Part shown: piece after piece, positions 22,084 to 32,870 of the stretch
Layout: each line of letters starts with the position of its first letter
How positions within the stretch are numbered: position 1 is the stretch's first letter
Program-made: the position numbers and the translations under genes
Notes under the pieces: model-generated
The model's input: only the letters and a program-made list of their open reading frames with translations
Database searches by the model: none
Told to the model about the DNA's origin: nothing
DNA from: Sympetrum striolatum
Taxonomy: Eukaryota > Arthropoda > Insecta > Odonata > Libellulidae
Direction of reading: 5' to 3'
Assembly: GCA_947579665.1 (NCBI GenBank)
Contig: CANPUZ010000054.1
Location: 248,001-312,000 of the forward strand
Length of the DNA: 64,000 nt

Positions 22084-23432
22084 AATTCCGCCCTCGTAAA
22101 TAAAAAGCAATAACTTAAGTCCCACTCAATATTTTGATAAAAACTTAATTGTAAATTAAACTTTCAACATTTACCTCGATTTCTCCTGCGACAAGTTCTT
22201 CGTAACGTGAGAAATAAACACATTTTAGGAGACACTTAAATTGGGCTGCACGATGAACTTTTTCTGTGGTCACGTTCTACTAAACAATTTTTTGTTAAGG
22301 TTTGGTATCCATTAATTACATAAGATGTTGTTTTTATGCATGTTAAACATACAATCAGCAACTGAGGAAACAACCAGAATTATGTATACGATTGGTAGGG
22401 AGTATTAGCAGTTTTAAAAATGATAGCGGATGAAAAATTCGGGAAAAAACGTACCGAAATTTAAAAGTTCATAAAATACATAATATACATTACAAAAAAG
22501 CAGAACACGCTTGTATGCAAAGAAAAGATCTAATTTCATGAGAATATTTGTAATTTATATTAATATAATACAAAAAAATCTGATGTGGCCAACACGTGAC
22601 TTTCTCCGTATTTATTGAAAACAGAAGCCTATGCCGGTAATATGTATAAATAACTCCAAAACAATAAGTGTTACAGAAAAATGTTTTATACAAAAGTTGT
22701 AGTAAAGCACATTATCTATAACCACTTGTGTAAATGTATATGCCAAAATGGCATTTTGACAGAGATAAGTATGAAAAACGTCCATTTCTGGATAAACAAC
22801 AACTTCCGGTTAACCATTATTCAAGAATAACTGCTAAACAATCAGTGTTACGAAGAAATGTTTCATACAAAAGTTGGAGTAAAGTATATTATCTATAACT
22901 TTTGTAAATAATTGTATATACCTAAATTGCATTCTGACAGAGATATTTAAGAAACAAAATTTTGTTCCGGATAAACCGCAATTTCCGGTTAAGCGATATT
23001 CATAGGAATCTAACGAACTCTTGAAATTGTTATGAAAATACTAAATATGAATTTTTGAAATGATCGGATAATTACTTTTTAAGATATAGCACACACAAAC
23101 TTTTTTGCCACTGACAGATCGACAGACACAGAGACAGACACGTTCGGGAAAATAGCGAAAACGAACTCTATGGGCCCCAAAACATCTATTTCCGTCGAAA
23201 TCTGGAGGTCGAATTTTTTTGCGTATACAATACTTTCTCTGCACTACGTATAGGGAGAAAGTAATAATGCTTCTTTAAGCTAAAGAAGTGGATAATAACT
23301 CTGGCGTATCTTACGGATAGCAATCCGGTGGATAAGCTGACTTAAGACGGGAGCTCCTCATGGCCCAGCGCATGAGGCGCCCAGAAGACAGGACGGAACG
23401 CTTAACCGTAGCTGATCTCTACTATACGTACA
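22084..23432. repeat. 1.35-kb segment, copy 1 of a duplication
   Basis: Colinear with 26614-27962: GAATTCCGCCCTCGTAA at the left, CAACCAGAATTATGTATACG in the middle, an R1 element, and AGCTAAAGAAGTGGATAATA plus CAGCGCATGAGGCGCCCAG at the right. Both copies have R1 at the same place, so R1 was inserted before the duplication. Confidence 0.75.
22572..23263 (-). mobile_element. R1 dispersed element, subtype A
   Basis: Minus orientation, from AAATCTGATGTGGCC to GGGAGAAAGT. It carries two CCGGTTAACC / CCGGTTAAGC modules and a shortened TG-rich region. It is paired with 27101-27791 inside a larger duplication. Confidence 0.75.
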
Positions 23433-24041
23433 CCACGCCCCTGAAGCTCCCCTATGCTGGCTGTTCAATCGGCTGACGCCCTTAATGTCCGCAGCCACCA
23501 GATGGCAGCACTGAAGCTCGCCTTTGAAACCATACTCTCATATGGAGTAAATGGAAAACACAGCACGATTATGATACTTTTTCCCTCTTTTTCTTTGTGG
23601 GAGTAGTATATACGAAAGATGGAATTCAGAGTTAGTGATTTATCCATTTATAAATACTTAAAACAATTGAATAAAATGGGCAAATTAGTAAATCCGAAGA
23701 ACAAGTGCAGGTTGCCTTCAGGGCACACCACAAGTGACTTGTGAAAACATTATTCGTAGATCAGCGAAGTGTTCTGCTTGGATACACAGAAAATAATGGA
23801 TCCTTAATAAATTGCCAACGTTACATCTACTTTTAACTAGGCCTTTTAAAACTAGAATCGCAGGATGCACTTGGGTGGTCTGAAAAGTTTTCAACATTTC
23901 TTGACATGGTTTCTGAAAATGTTCTGAAGATGTCTGAAGAATCTGTGGTTGGAAACTTTTCAGACCACCCTCGTCTATACATTTCCTGAAAAAAATCGAA
24001 GTTCCCAAAAATAGTCTCCAGGAAATGAGTAAACGGTCAAA
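23433..24041. other. Unassigned sequence with a CTCF-like site and a foldback
   Basis: CCACCAGATGGCAGCA at 23495-23510 resembles the CTCF core. An exact 18-bp inverted repeat (GGGTGGTCTGAAAAGTTT) lies at 23873-23890 and 23953-23970. No gene recognised. Confidence 0.45.
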
Positions 24042-24043
24042 TA

Positions 24044-24723
24044 CAGTAGAACCCCGGTAATCCGGACACTCGCTAATCCGGAACCCTCGGTTATCCGGAC
24101 GGTCCATTGGGAGTTATGCAAACCCGCAACTTCTTCTTGTGAACATATAAACACGCATATTACATAGTAACAAGAAACGAGAGGTGGACAGACTATTTGA
24201 AAAATTTCTCCATTGGCTGCAATGATGTGATGGAGAGCGAAGTGTTTCGTTTATTGTGATAATACATCTAAGCTGTGATACTTTTCTGAGACAGTATTTT
24301 TCCATTGGAGAGTTGCTTAATATGTGCGAGACTAAACAATTTCGAAAGACAATAAATTTTCAGTTGCAGCAGGGTATCACTTCTCAAAACATCACGTTCA
24401 TGAAAAAGCTATGAGAGAAGAGGAGTAAAAAAACAATCCTTCCCTTTGATAGACGTCCAATGAGGATGACCATGCATTGGCTTGCTTTAAAAATAAGAAC
24501 GGTCCCGCAAAACAAAATAACTGACTTTTTTGCTCGCTGATAATATTCATTCACTTTATATGTTGTAATACCTTATGTAATATATACATGCATTATCTGT
24601 ACAATATGATTTTTGAGAAAAAATGTTTTTTGAGTTATTTTTTTAAAACCTCGCTAATCCGGAAACCCCGCTAATCCGGACGCCTATGCGCCTGAATTCG
24701 TCCGGATTACCGGGGTTCTACTG
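24044..24723 (+). mobile_element. Tigger/pogo-like transposon, internally deleted
   Basis: The ends are a perfect 24-bp inverted repeat beginning CAGTAGAACCCCGGTAATCC. TA lies outside both ends (24042-24043 and 24724-24725). The CTAATCCGGA word is repeated subterminally at both sides, as in Tigger elements. At 680 bp it is a deletion derivative retaining only scraps of the transposase C-terminus. Confidence 0.88.
24456..24540 (+). pseudogene. Tigger transposase C-terminal scraps
   Basis: A frame from 24456 reads SNEDDHALACFKN, resembling the acidic ALACFxxAI region of jerky/Tigger proteins. After a frame change the last residues read VPQNKITDFFAR followed by a stop at 24538-24540; KITDFF is the usual C-terminus of this group. 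Everything upstream, including HTH and DDE domains, is gone or unrecognisable. Confidence 0.6.
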
Positions 24724-24725
24724 TA

Positions 24726-24800
24726 CAATACTTTTTCTGTACTACGAATATGGAGAAAGCAAAACTCTGATGTGGCCTACACATGACTTTGTCCATATTT
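24726..24800 (-). mobile_element. R1 remnant made of two ends
   Basis: The plus strand reads CAATACTTTTTCTGTACTACG, then ATATGGAGAAAGC, the left-end sequence of an R1 in minus orientation. This is followed at once by CTGATGTGGCCTACACATGAC, the right-end sequence of another. It is either a head-to-tail junction or an element with its interior deleted. It directly follows the Tigger-like element. Confidence 0.55.
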
Positions 24801-25152
24801 AAAGAAATCAACTCCAGTGTTATTTTGTGGATCTTCATTTAAAATTTACAAAAGTAATAAACACAAGCGAATGTACGAATTTCACAAATTTTAATGAAGC
24901 TGTTGATCGGTTTCGAAATTATTATTCCCTGATTTAAATAAGCAATATTAGTGTTCTTTTTATTGAAATTGGTTAACTAATATAGTTTTTATCGAATTTT
25001 CGTTTTTAGTAAGATTTAGAATTTTCCTGTTCTGTGTGTTTTCAAATTCAGTTTTAATTATTTAAATTAGGAGTGCGAAGTTTCTGTTTATTTCGTTCGG
25101 TGATTTAATTTTTATTAGTGTTTTTATATTAGGCCTTTCGCTGTAGCACAGT
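24801..25152. other. Unassigned AT-rich spacer
   Basis: No feature recognised between the R1 remnant and the inverted-repeat element at 25153. Confidence 0.35.
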
Positions 25153-25416
25153 AAGGAAGGGGAGGGGTGGAAAGAATACAATGTTGCATCACTAGGGGGA
25201 GGCCATTTTTTCGACTTCTCCCCCGTATTCTATACCATGGACCAAAACAAGGTACCAAATTAGATCGGTTAGAAGAGTTTTACGTACCCCAATTTTAACT
25301 CCATTCCTTTAGCTAACGAGGTTTTGTTTTCTAACAGCCAATCCCCTCTCTTCAAGACTCTTTTCCCCTCCCTCTCGTGTTGACACATTGTATTCTTTTC
25401 ACCCCTCCCCTTCCTT
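25153..25416. mobile_element. MITE-like element with 32-bp inverted ends
   Basis: 25153-25184 and 25385-25416 are reverse complements over 32 bp with a single mismatch (core GGAAGGGGAGGGGTG). The element is 264 bp with no coding capacity. No clear target duplication was found beside it. It abuts the minisatellite that starts 20 bp further on. Confidence 0.7.
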
Positions 25417-25435
25417 TTCTCCCATGTTCTTATTC

Positions 25436-26556
25436 TGATGTTACGGATAAAACGAATTGATATTACGGATCAAAATAAGTGATGTTCCGGAATAAAAGGA
25501 ACTGATATTCCGGATCAAAATAGGTGATGTTCCGGATCAAGCGATCTGATATTCGGTTAAATCGAACATGTATTACGAATTAAACGAACTGAATTCCGGC
25601 TAAAACTAACATATATTATTGATAAAATTAACTGATATTCCGGATAACTCGAACTTATATTCCGGATAAAACGAACTCATATTCCGGATAAAACGAACTG
25701 AATTCCGGATAAAACTAACAGATATTCCGGATAAAACGAACTTATATTCCGGATAAAACGAACTGAATTCCGAATAAAACTAACATATATTACGGATAAA
25801 ACTAACTGATATTCCTGATAAAACGAACTGAATTCCGGATATAACTAACAGATATTCCGGATAACACGAACTTATATTCCGGATAAAACGAACTCATATT
25901 CCGGATAAAACGAACTGAAATCCGGATAAAACTTACTGAATTCCGGATAAAACTAACATATATTCCGGATAAAACGAACTTAAATTCCGGATAAAACGAG
26001 CTAATATTCCGGATAAAACGAACTTATATTCCGGATAAAACGAACTGATATTCCTGATAAAAAGAACCGATGTTATGGATAAAACGAACTGAATTCCGGA
26101 TAAAACTAACAGATATTCCGGATAAAACGAACTTATATTCCGGATAAAACGAACTGAATTCCGGATAAAACGAACTTATATTCCGGATAAAACGAACTGA
26201 ATTCCGGATAAAACGGCAGATATTTGGTTTAAACGAACGGATATTCCGGATAAAAGGAATTGATGTTCCGGATTAAACCAAATAAATTCCGGATTAAAAG
26301 AAGTAATATTCCGTATAAAAACAACTGATTTTAAGGATAAAGCGAACTTATATTCCGGATAAAATGGACTGGTATTTCGGATAAAAAGAACTGATGTTAC
26401 GGATAAAACGAACTGAAATCCGGATAAAACGAACTGATATTCGGTTTTAACTAACTGATATACCGGATAATTAAAACAGATGTTCCGGGTAAACGAACTG
26501 GTTTTCCGGTTTAAAAGTACTGCTGTTCCGGATAAAATGAACTGATGTTCCATGGT
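25436..26556. repeat. 21-22-bp minisatellite, array A
   Basis: About fifty units related to ATTCCGGATAAAACGAACTG, varying as GATATTCC, GAATTCC and TTATATTCC. The unit length alternates between 21 and 22. The minus frame at 26176-26664 is a by-product. The same unit forms array B at 37191-39731. Confidence 0.9.
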
Positions 26557-26613
26557 AAATAAGATCCAAAATATTACAACGAATGTAATTCCATTACATC
26601 TCATTCGCTGCTT

Positions 26614-27962
26614 CCACATCGCGAATTCCGCCCTCGTAATTAAAAAGCAATTATTTAAGTCCAACTTCAGATATTGACTAAAAATTAATTGTAAATTAAA
26701 ATGTCAACATTTATCTCGATTCCTATTGCTACAAGTTCTTCGTAACGTGAGAAATAAAAACAATTTTAGAAAAGACACTTAAATTGGTCTGCACGAACAA
26801 CTTTTTCCGTGGTCACGTTCTACTTAAACAATTTTCTGTTATGGTTTGGTTAGTCTTAATTACATAAGATGTGGTTTTTATGTATTTTAATGAAAAAAAG
26901 AGCAACTGAGGAAACAACCAGAATTATGTATACGATTGGTAGGGAGTATTAGCAGTTTTAAAAATGATAACTGGTGGAAAATTCGGGAAAAACGTACCTA
27001 AATCATACATAATGTACATTACAAAAAAGCAGAACACGCTTGTGTGCAAAGAAAAGATCTACCTTGATGAGAATAAATGTTTTTTATATTAATATAATAC
27101 AAAAAATCTGATGTGTCCAACACGTGACTTTCTCCATATTTATTGAAAATAGAAGGCTATGCCGGTAATATATAAATAACTCCAAAACAATGAGGGTTAA
27201 AGGAAAATGTTTCATACAAAAGCTGTATTAAAATACATTATCTATAACTTTTGTATGTAATTGTATATACCTATATTGCATTCTGACAGAGATATCTATG
27301 AAAAACCTCCATTTCAGGATAAACACCAACTTCCGGTTAACCATTATTCAAGAATAACTCCTAAACAATCAGTGTTACGAAAAAATGTTTCATACAAAAG
27401 TTGAAGTAAAGTACATTATCTATTACTTTTGTAAATAATTGTATGTACCTAAATTGCATTCTGACAGAGATATTTAAGAAACAAACTTTTGTTCCGGCTA
27501 AACCGCAACTTATGGTTAATCGATATTCATAGGAATCTAACGAACTCTTGAAATTGTTATGAAAATACTAAATATGAATTTTTGAAATGATCGGATAATT
27601 ACTTTTTAAGATAGAGCGCACACAAACTTTTTTGCCACAGACACACAGACAAACAAGTTCGGGAAAATAGACGACTACAAAATAGAAAACGATCTCTATG
27701 GGCCACAAAACATCTATTTCCATTTAAATTATGGAGGTCGAATTTTATTGCGAATGCAATACTTTCTCTATATTACGTATGGGGAGAAAGTGATAATGCT
27801 CCTTTCAGCTAAAGAAGTGGATAATAACTCTGGCGTAACCTACGGATAGCCATCCGGTGGATGAGCCGGCTCTAGACGGAAGCTCCTCATGGTCCAGCGC
27901 ATGAGGCGCCCAGAAGACGGGACGGAACGCTTTACCTTTGCCAATCTCAACTATATGTACAC
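26614..27962. repeat. 1.35-kb segment, copy 2 of a duplication
   Basis: Colinear with 22084-23432 with moderate divergence. Its right end runs directly into the second copy of the 2.7-kb composite block (TGTACACTCATTC at 27955). The left end lies close to minisatellite array A. Confidence 0.75.
27101..27791 (-). mobile_element. R1 dispersed element, subtype A
   Basis: Minus orientation, from AAAAAATCTGATGTG to GGGGAGAAAGT. It matches the copy at 22572-23263 module for module. The TG-rich block is shortened and followed by a small insertion near 27670. Confidence 0.75.
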
Positions 27963-29690
27963 TCATTCATAGGGGATCAAAATTTTTATTATTTTGTACT
28001 AGTGTCACTGGCTTGAAATTATAACGACGTACAGGCCATAACGTGTAGCCACCAGAAAAAAGGCGATTTTGTACCTCAGTGTCATGGGTTCGATTCCAGA
28101 AGGCCCCAAAGTCCCGATTTTCTCCATAAAGATACATGGTGGGGATTTTCGAAAAACTTTTTTGAGGCACTTCCCAGGAAAGTAGAGAGTTGAAATTCAA
28201 AGTCTCGCTGGAGGCCGTGCGTATCCTACGAAAACCATTAAGACATCACCGAAGATTTTCCTTGGTTCGAAGCTAGGTCAGGGCAAATATTCTCCCGTTT
28301 AATTTACATTGCCATTTTTAAGATTTTTTTTAATGACTTCCCGATAAGATGGAACATTGAAACTCGGCATGTAGATAGAGATCATAAATATCTTTTGTGT
28401 GCGTGGTTGAACGTTCCGCTGATTGTCCTTGGTTCGATTCCAGAGAGCCATTTACATTCCTCAATGCATTTCTTAGGGAGATTATGGAAACAAATTTTAG
28501 GTACTTCACGGTATGATATCGACTTCAAACTTTCCATTAAATAAGATCATGCTCTAACAAGGCACACTGTGCATTAACAGTTGCCAGTATGTCCTGGGTT
28601 CGACACCAGGGGTCACTAAAATAAATAACTGTTCAATGTTTAAGAATATTTTTGAGCCCTTTCCCGACAATATAGAAACTTAAAACTTGGCATGTAAATA
28701 AATATCATGGATACATTTTAAATACGTGTTTTAGGATTCCTTGATCGTCCTTGGTTCGATCCCAGAGAGTCATTTATATTATCGTACGCATTTCAGTTGG
28801 GGATAATGGAGTCTTGTTTCAGGATCTTCCCAGAATGACTTCGAACTTTGGAATAATTAAGATCAGGTTCTAACAAGTTATTATGCCTAATCACATCTTC
28901 CAATAGGTCCTGGGTTCGACACCAGGCGTATACAAATATTAGAAATTGCTACGAATTTAATGATTCTTTTAACCCCTCCCCAATAACATTGAATCTCAAA
29001 AGTTGGCATGTGAATAAAGATTATAAATAAACTTCGTATGCTTGCGATAAGCAAGCAACTTTTACTCGTATAGATATATACTCGCCCACTGGGGATGAAA
29101 TTTCTAACCATGGTCCGCAAGCGTCACTGACTTGAAATTTTTACGACGTACTTGCCATAATGTGTAAACGCCAGAAAAAAGGCGATTTTGAACCTCAAAG
29201 TCGTGGGTTTGATGTCAGAAGGACCTAAAATCCCGATTTTTTCCATAAGGATGCATTGCGGGGATTCTCGAAAATTTTTTTGAGGTACTTCCCGGAAAGG
29301 TAGGAGTTGAAATTTAAGGGATCGCTAGAAGCCGTGCATATCGAAAGGAAACCATAAAGACATCAACAGAGAAAATTCTTGGTTCGACGCTATGTCAGGG
29401 CAAATATACTCCCATTTAAAATTCATTGTAGTGATTATTAAGATTCTTTTTAATTGATCCCGATAAGATTGAAACTTTAAACTCGGCACGTGGATATAGA
29501 TCATGAATATATTTTATGTACGCTGTTTAATGTATTGCTGATGGGCTTTGGTTCGATCCCAGAGAGTCATTTACATTCTTCAATGCATTTCTTATGTGGA
29601 TAACGGAAACCAATTCTAATTACTTCCCGGCATGATAGCGACTTCTAACTTTGCAGTTAATAAAGTCAAGTCGTTCCAAAATATATTGTT
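27957..29690 (+). repeat. R4 tandem array of T-arm-like units
   Basis: T-arm-like motifs at about 28087, 28265, 28430, 28598, 28752, 28910, 29207, 29382 and 29550 keep the spacing of the first block, including the double-length gap after the sixth unit. This shows the gap predates the duplication. Confidence 0.7.
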
Positions 29691-29724
29691 ATTCATATCT
29701 GCCAATATGTTGGCAGATATGAAT
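29691..29724. repeat. Perfect 15-bp hairpin
   Basis: Identical to the hairpin at 15194-15227, including the TATG loop, even though the flanking sequence of the two blocks has diverged. Confidence 0.85.
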
Positions 29725-29744
29725 CACAAATATAACTACCGCGC

Positions 29745-30345
29745 AGTTCCAAATTTCAGGGCATCAATTAGAGTTAGTGTACGACAACAAATACCTAGGA
29801 GTCACGTTTAGCAGTAACTTATCTTTCAAAGAACATATTCGAGATGCGATAGGAAAGGCGAATAGAATGCAAAGATTAACTACGTTGAGAGGATGCTCTT
29901 CAAGAGTCAAAGAAATTGCTTCTATTATACGTCCGAGTCTAGAATACAGCTGTGCGGTTTGGGAGTAGTAGGTTTATTCTCAGATTTAGAGATGGTCCAG
30001 CGTAGATTCGTTTGCGGGGATGTCAGGTTTGATAGCAGCGTCACGACAATGATAGAGTCCCTCGGTTGGAATTCACTACAGATGACAATAATATCGTCGG
30101 AAACTTTTCGAAAAGTTCATTCGTTCAGAATTTATAGACGAAGTAAGTGAAATGTTAGTGCCAGTAAGGAGCGATCTCCGAGAGGCATCGACGAAGCGTT
30201 ATTGGGAAGTAATAGCAAGGACGGATAATTCCTTTTGGCCGCTTTTTCCCCACGCTATTAGAGATGCTAACAGGGAGGAATGAATGATGGTGGTGTGTTA
30301 CACTCCCTGCCATACGCCTCTGTCGGCTCGCGGGATATATATCTA
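29745..30345 (+). pseudogene. Non-LTR retrotransposon 3' end, second copy
   Basis: The frame from 29777 reads MYDNKYLGVTFSSNLSFKEH and continues to IIRPSLEYSCAVWE. A frameshift follows, then DLEMVQRRFVCGDVRFDSS, in which the Ala-Ala-Arg of the usual QRRAARF is deleted. A further frame has FFPHAIRDANREE-like residues. YLGVTFSSNL is preserved here but damaged in the first copy. It ends in the CACTCCCTGCCATACGCC 3' UTR. Confidence 0.8.
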
Positions 30346-30575
30346 AATCTAAACCGATATAATGCGGCCTCTATGCTATAAATGCCGTTCTGATACTGCG
30401 ATTAGGGAAACATATGATAGAACTAATCGTTTCAAGAAATAATTTTTTATGCGTATGATACGCGAAAGCAATAGATTAGGAAATAATACACATAGTGCTT
30501 CCACCACTTGCCACAAGCCGAAAGGTAGCTGGAAAGTTCTTTAAAAAGTCATAGATATATACAAAGTTTGTAACA

Positions 30576-30713
30576 ATGGAAGAAATTGAAAGACAAAAAC
30601 AATATATTTACTGTCCCGAATGTACCATTAGAAAACACAATTTATGTCATTGTAATTGTAAAATAATTAGCGTTATTCTTTTCGGTACAATTTCTGCAAC
30701 CGATGCATATTAA
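30576..30713 (+). other. Small frame with CxxC...CxC, second copy
   Basis: A 45-codon ATG frame starting MEEIERQKQYIYCPECTIRK and HNLCHC, matching 16092-16256 for 27 residues and diverging afterwards. The divergence point coincides with the end of the duplicated block, so the shared part is probably a 5' exon-like remnant. Confidence 0.35.
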
Positions 30714-30846
30714 AATTTTATCAGACATTGAACAAGCTAAACGATACAGATTCGGGGTTAATTTTGTGGAAGATTTAAATATTTAAAAATCCATGGCAAA
30801 CAAACTTTTATTAGATCACTATTTATTTCAAAAAACCACGACCCAG

Positions 30847-30872
30847 GTTTCGTAGCGTCGCTAAATCTTCAG
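30847..30872 (-). ncRNA. Hammerhead-ribozyme-like core
   Basis: On the minus strand CTGAAGA is followed by a TAGC/GCTA stem with a GAC loop, then CGAAAC and CTGGGTCGTGG. CUGANGA, stem II, GAAA, a very short stem III and a GUC cleavage triplet are the order of a minimal hammerhead as found in Penelope-like retroelements. Stem I pairing is weak, with G opposite G at its first position. No Penelope RT or GIY-YIG was seen nearby. Only a candidate. Confidence 0.35.
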
Positions 30873-32139
30873 CTGATTGACCTGAAGATATAGTAAAAGT
30901 TTCCTTACCATGGATTGAACAAGCTGTTAGGAGAGAATCAGTGATTTCGAGCTAGCAAAGAAAGCGTATTTTGGCTAACTCAAACTGAGGGTATTATCGA
31001 TTAAAAATACAGCTTGAGTAATGCCAAGGCGTAAAACATCCGTGAGCCCTTTGTCTTAGTCCTTATTAAAGCATCGATAACTGACCACACACAGGTAAAA
31101 ATTCCGACGCTACACAGCGCGTTATCTAATCCTGAATCGGGTTCTCGTTTTAGCAAACTTCGTCTACCGAACAAGTGTTACGTAACTCGTTCGTAGTTAT
31201 ATGGAGAAGAAATTGAATTGTACTCACTTTTCCAAAGAAGAATTAACCTCGAATTTGAGTCATGCTCGTTGTTCTGCAGTGTTGCCACATGGAGTAGTTC
31301 ACAGGAGAAGCGAAGTCGCGGGTTCGACACGAAGTTTGGGCTATGTCCTCTTCCAGAGGGCGAAGGTTTGCAAGTCCAAAAGTTGATGATTAATGAGAGA
31401 TTTATGAGCTATCGCTTAGGATTCGGTGCGATATTAACTGGATGCTCTTACTGTAATTTCGGATTACGAATTCCGTGTGGGAATAGTTCTTCCTCGTCCA
31501 ATTCACGAAAGAACCTAAATAAAATTAAACGTTTAACCTCTTTCAAGTTCAACTGCATCTTGACATGTCTTGCTTTCTTTTACATTCCTCTGTTTACTTA
31601 TTTTCGTCAATACTACAATGTATGTTAAATAGATAGCTCTATAAATGTATAAATTTCCAAATTCAAGTTGAATATTTCGCGACAGAAAGTGAAAAATCTG
31701 TTTACTACGACGTCCTTTCGCTATGACCGATCGTCGCTCACTATAACTCTCTGCAATTGCTTCGGTTGTAAGGTTGGGGGCTAAGGGCTTTGGAAGGCAA
31801 CGTGCTGTCTCTCCCAAGGTTGAACAGAAAAGTATTGATGGTCGGTACCCCGCGGAAAGAGTCTCAGCCTTGTCCCAAACGATTTGAAAATGTGTTTTTA
31901 CGATCGATAATGAAGAGATGAAAATTTAAAAGGGCCATTTAAGTCATTCCTAGATTGGTTCCTAATAGAATTTATCGAGCAACTTATTTTTCGGATCTAT
32001 CAAGATGATTTTCTTTCCCATAAAAGTCTTTTGAAAGATATATATTCGTTTACATTAAAAAATATTGAAGAACATCTCTAAATCTTTTACTTCTCGATAA
32101 TAACTTCTTAGAAAGAAAAAACTGCGTCCAAATCACCCA
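30873..32139. other. Unassigned region
   Basis: The longest frame (31218-31628, plus, 136 codons) and its overlapping neighbours show no recognisable family and no consistent coding pattern. GCGGGTTCGACACG near 31319 is a lone T-arm-like motif. Confidence 0.35.
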
Positions 32140-32745
32140 AAATTAATGGAATCAATATAAAATTGGTAGATTCAGTTGAATATCTCGGGATCAACATCAC
32201 TAATAACTTAAATTGGAGCTCGCATATTCGAAAAATCTGCGGCAAAGCAAGTAAAAGGCTTTGTAAGGCGTCGGTAAATACGATGAAAAGGTGAGAGAGC
32301 GATGTTATTTTACCTTGGTCAGACCCCTTCTGGAATATGCGGCAAGTATATGGGATCCGGCGGATGAAACTCGAGAAAGCGCTGCGTAAAGCGGTTCGTT
32401 TTGTTAAGAAATGCTACGATAAAAAAGCACCAAAATGCTCTCAGGCGTAGGTTGGGAATCCTTGAAAGAAAGGAGATTGGAAGCTGCGATTGGTTGATTG
32501 ATTCAGGGAAACTACATTTTCGGAAGATACAACCGGTTACATGCAACCCCCCTGCTATATTGATCCGATAATGACCGTAAGTTAAGAGAAACAGATGCTA
32601 GGACGAGTCGCTTTAAAAATTCATTCTTTCCGCGAAGGATACGCGACAATAACCGAATAAAGAAGTAGTTTAGATTCAACTGGTGTTTACACCCTCTGCC
32701 ACACACCGAAAGGTGGCTTGTAGGGTATTAATGTAGATGTAAATG
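32140..32745 (+). pseudogene. Non-LTR retrotransposon 3' end
   Basis: Frames give VEYLGINITNNLNWSSHIRK and CGKASKRLCKA, then after breaks KALRKAVRFV, VGWESLKERRLEAA, and finally FKNSFFPRRIRDNNRIKK with a stop. These are the successive landmarks of the RT C-terminal region. The 3' UTR reads TTTACACCCTCTGCCACACACCG and ends in TGTAGATGTAAATGTAG, a short tandem tail. At least four frameshifts or stops. Confidence 0.8.
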
Positions 32746-32870
32746 TAGAATAATAGCTTAATTAGGGCATACAGGTTACTCCAAATACATGTGCTTTAGT
32801 AAAATGGAAGACAGAAAACACAAAAATGTAGTAAAAATACAGTCAGGGATGAAAACAATAAAAAAGAAAA

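Larger units (their letters stand above)
27957..30658. repeat. 2.7-kb composite block, copy 2 of a duplication
   Basis: Colinear with 13453-16171: R4 array, hairpin, non-LTR 3' end and small Cys-containing frame, in the same order and orientation. Differences are scattered substitutions and small indels, so the duplication is not very recent. Confidence 0.8.

Noticed and set aside
26176..26664. 162-codon minus frame, the longest in the window
   Set aside because: It is almost wholly within minisatellite array A and has the same by-product pattern as array B.
31218..31628. 136-codon plus frame as a host gene
   Set aside because: No recognised domain; overlapping frames of similar length exist; it contains a T-arm-like repeat motif near 31319.
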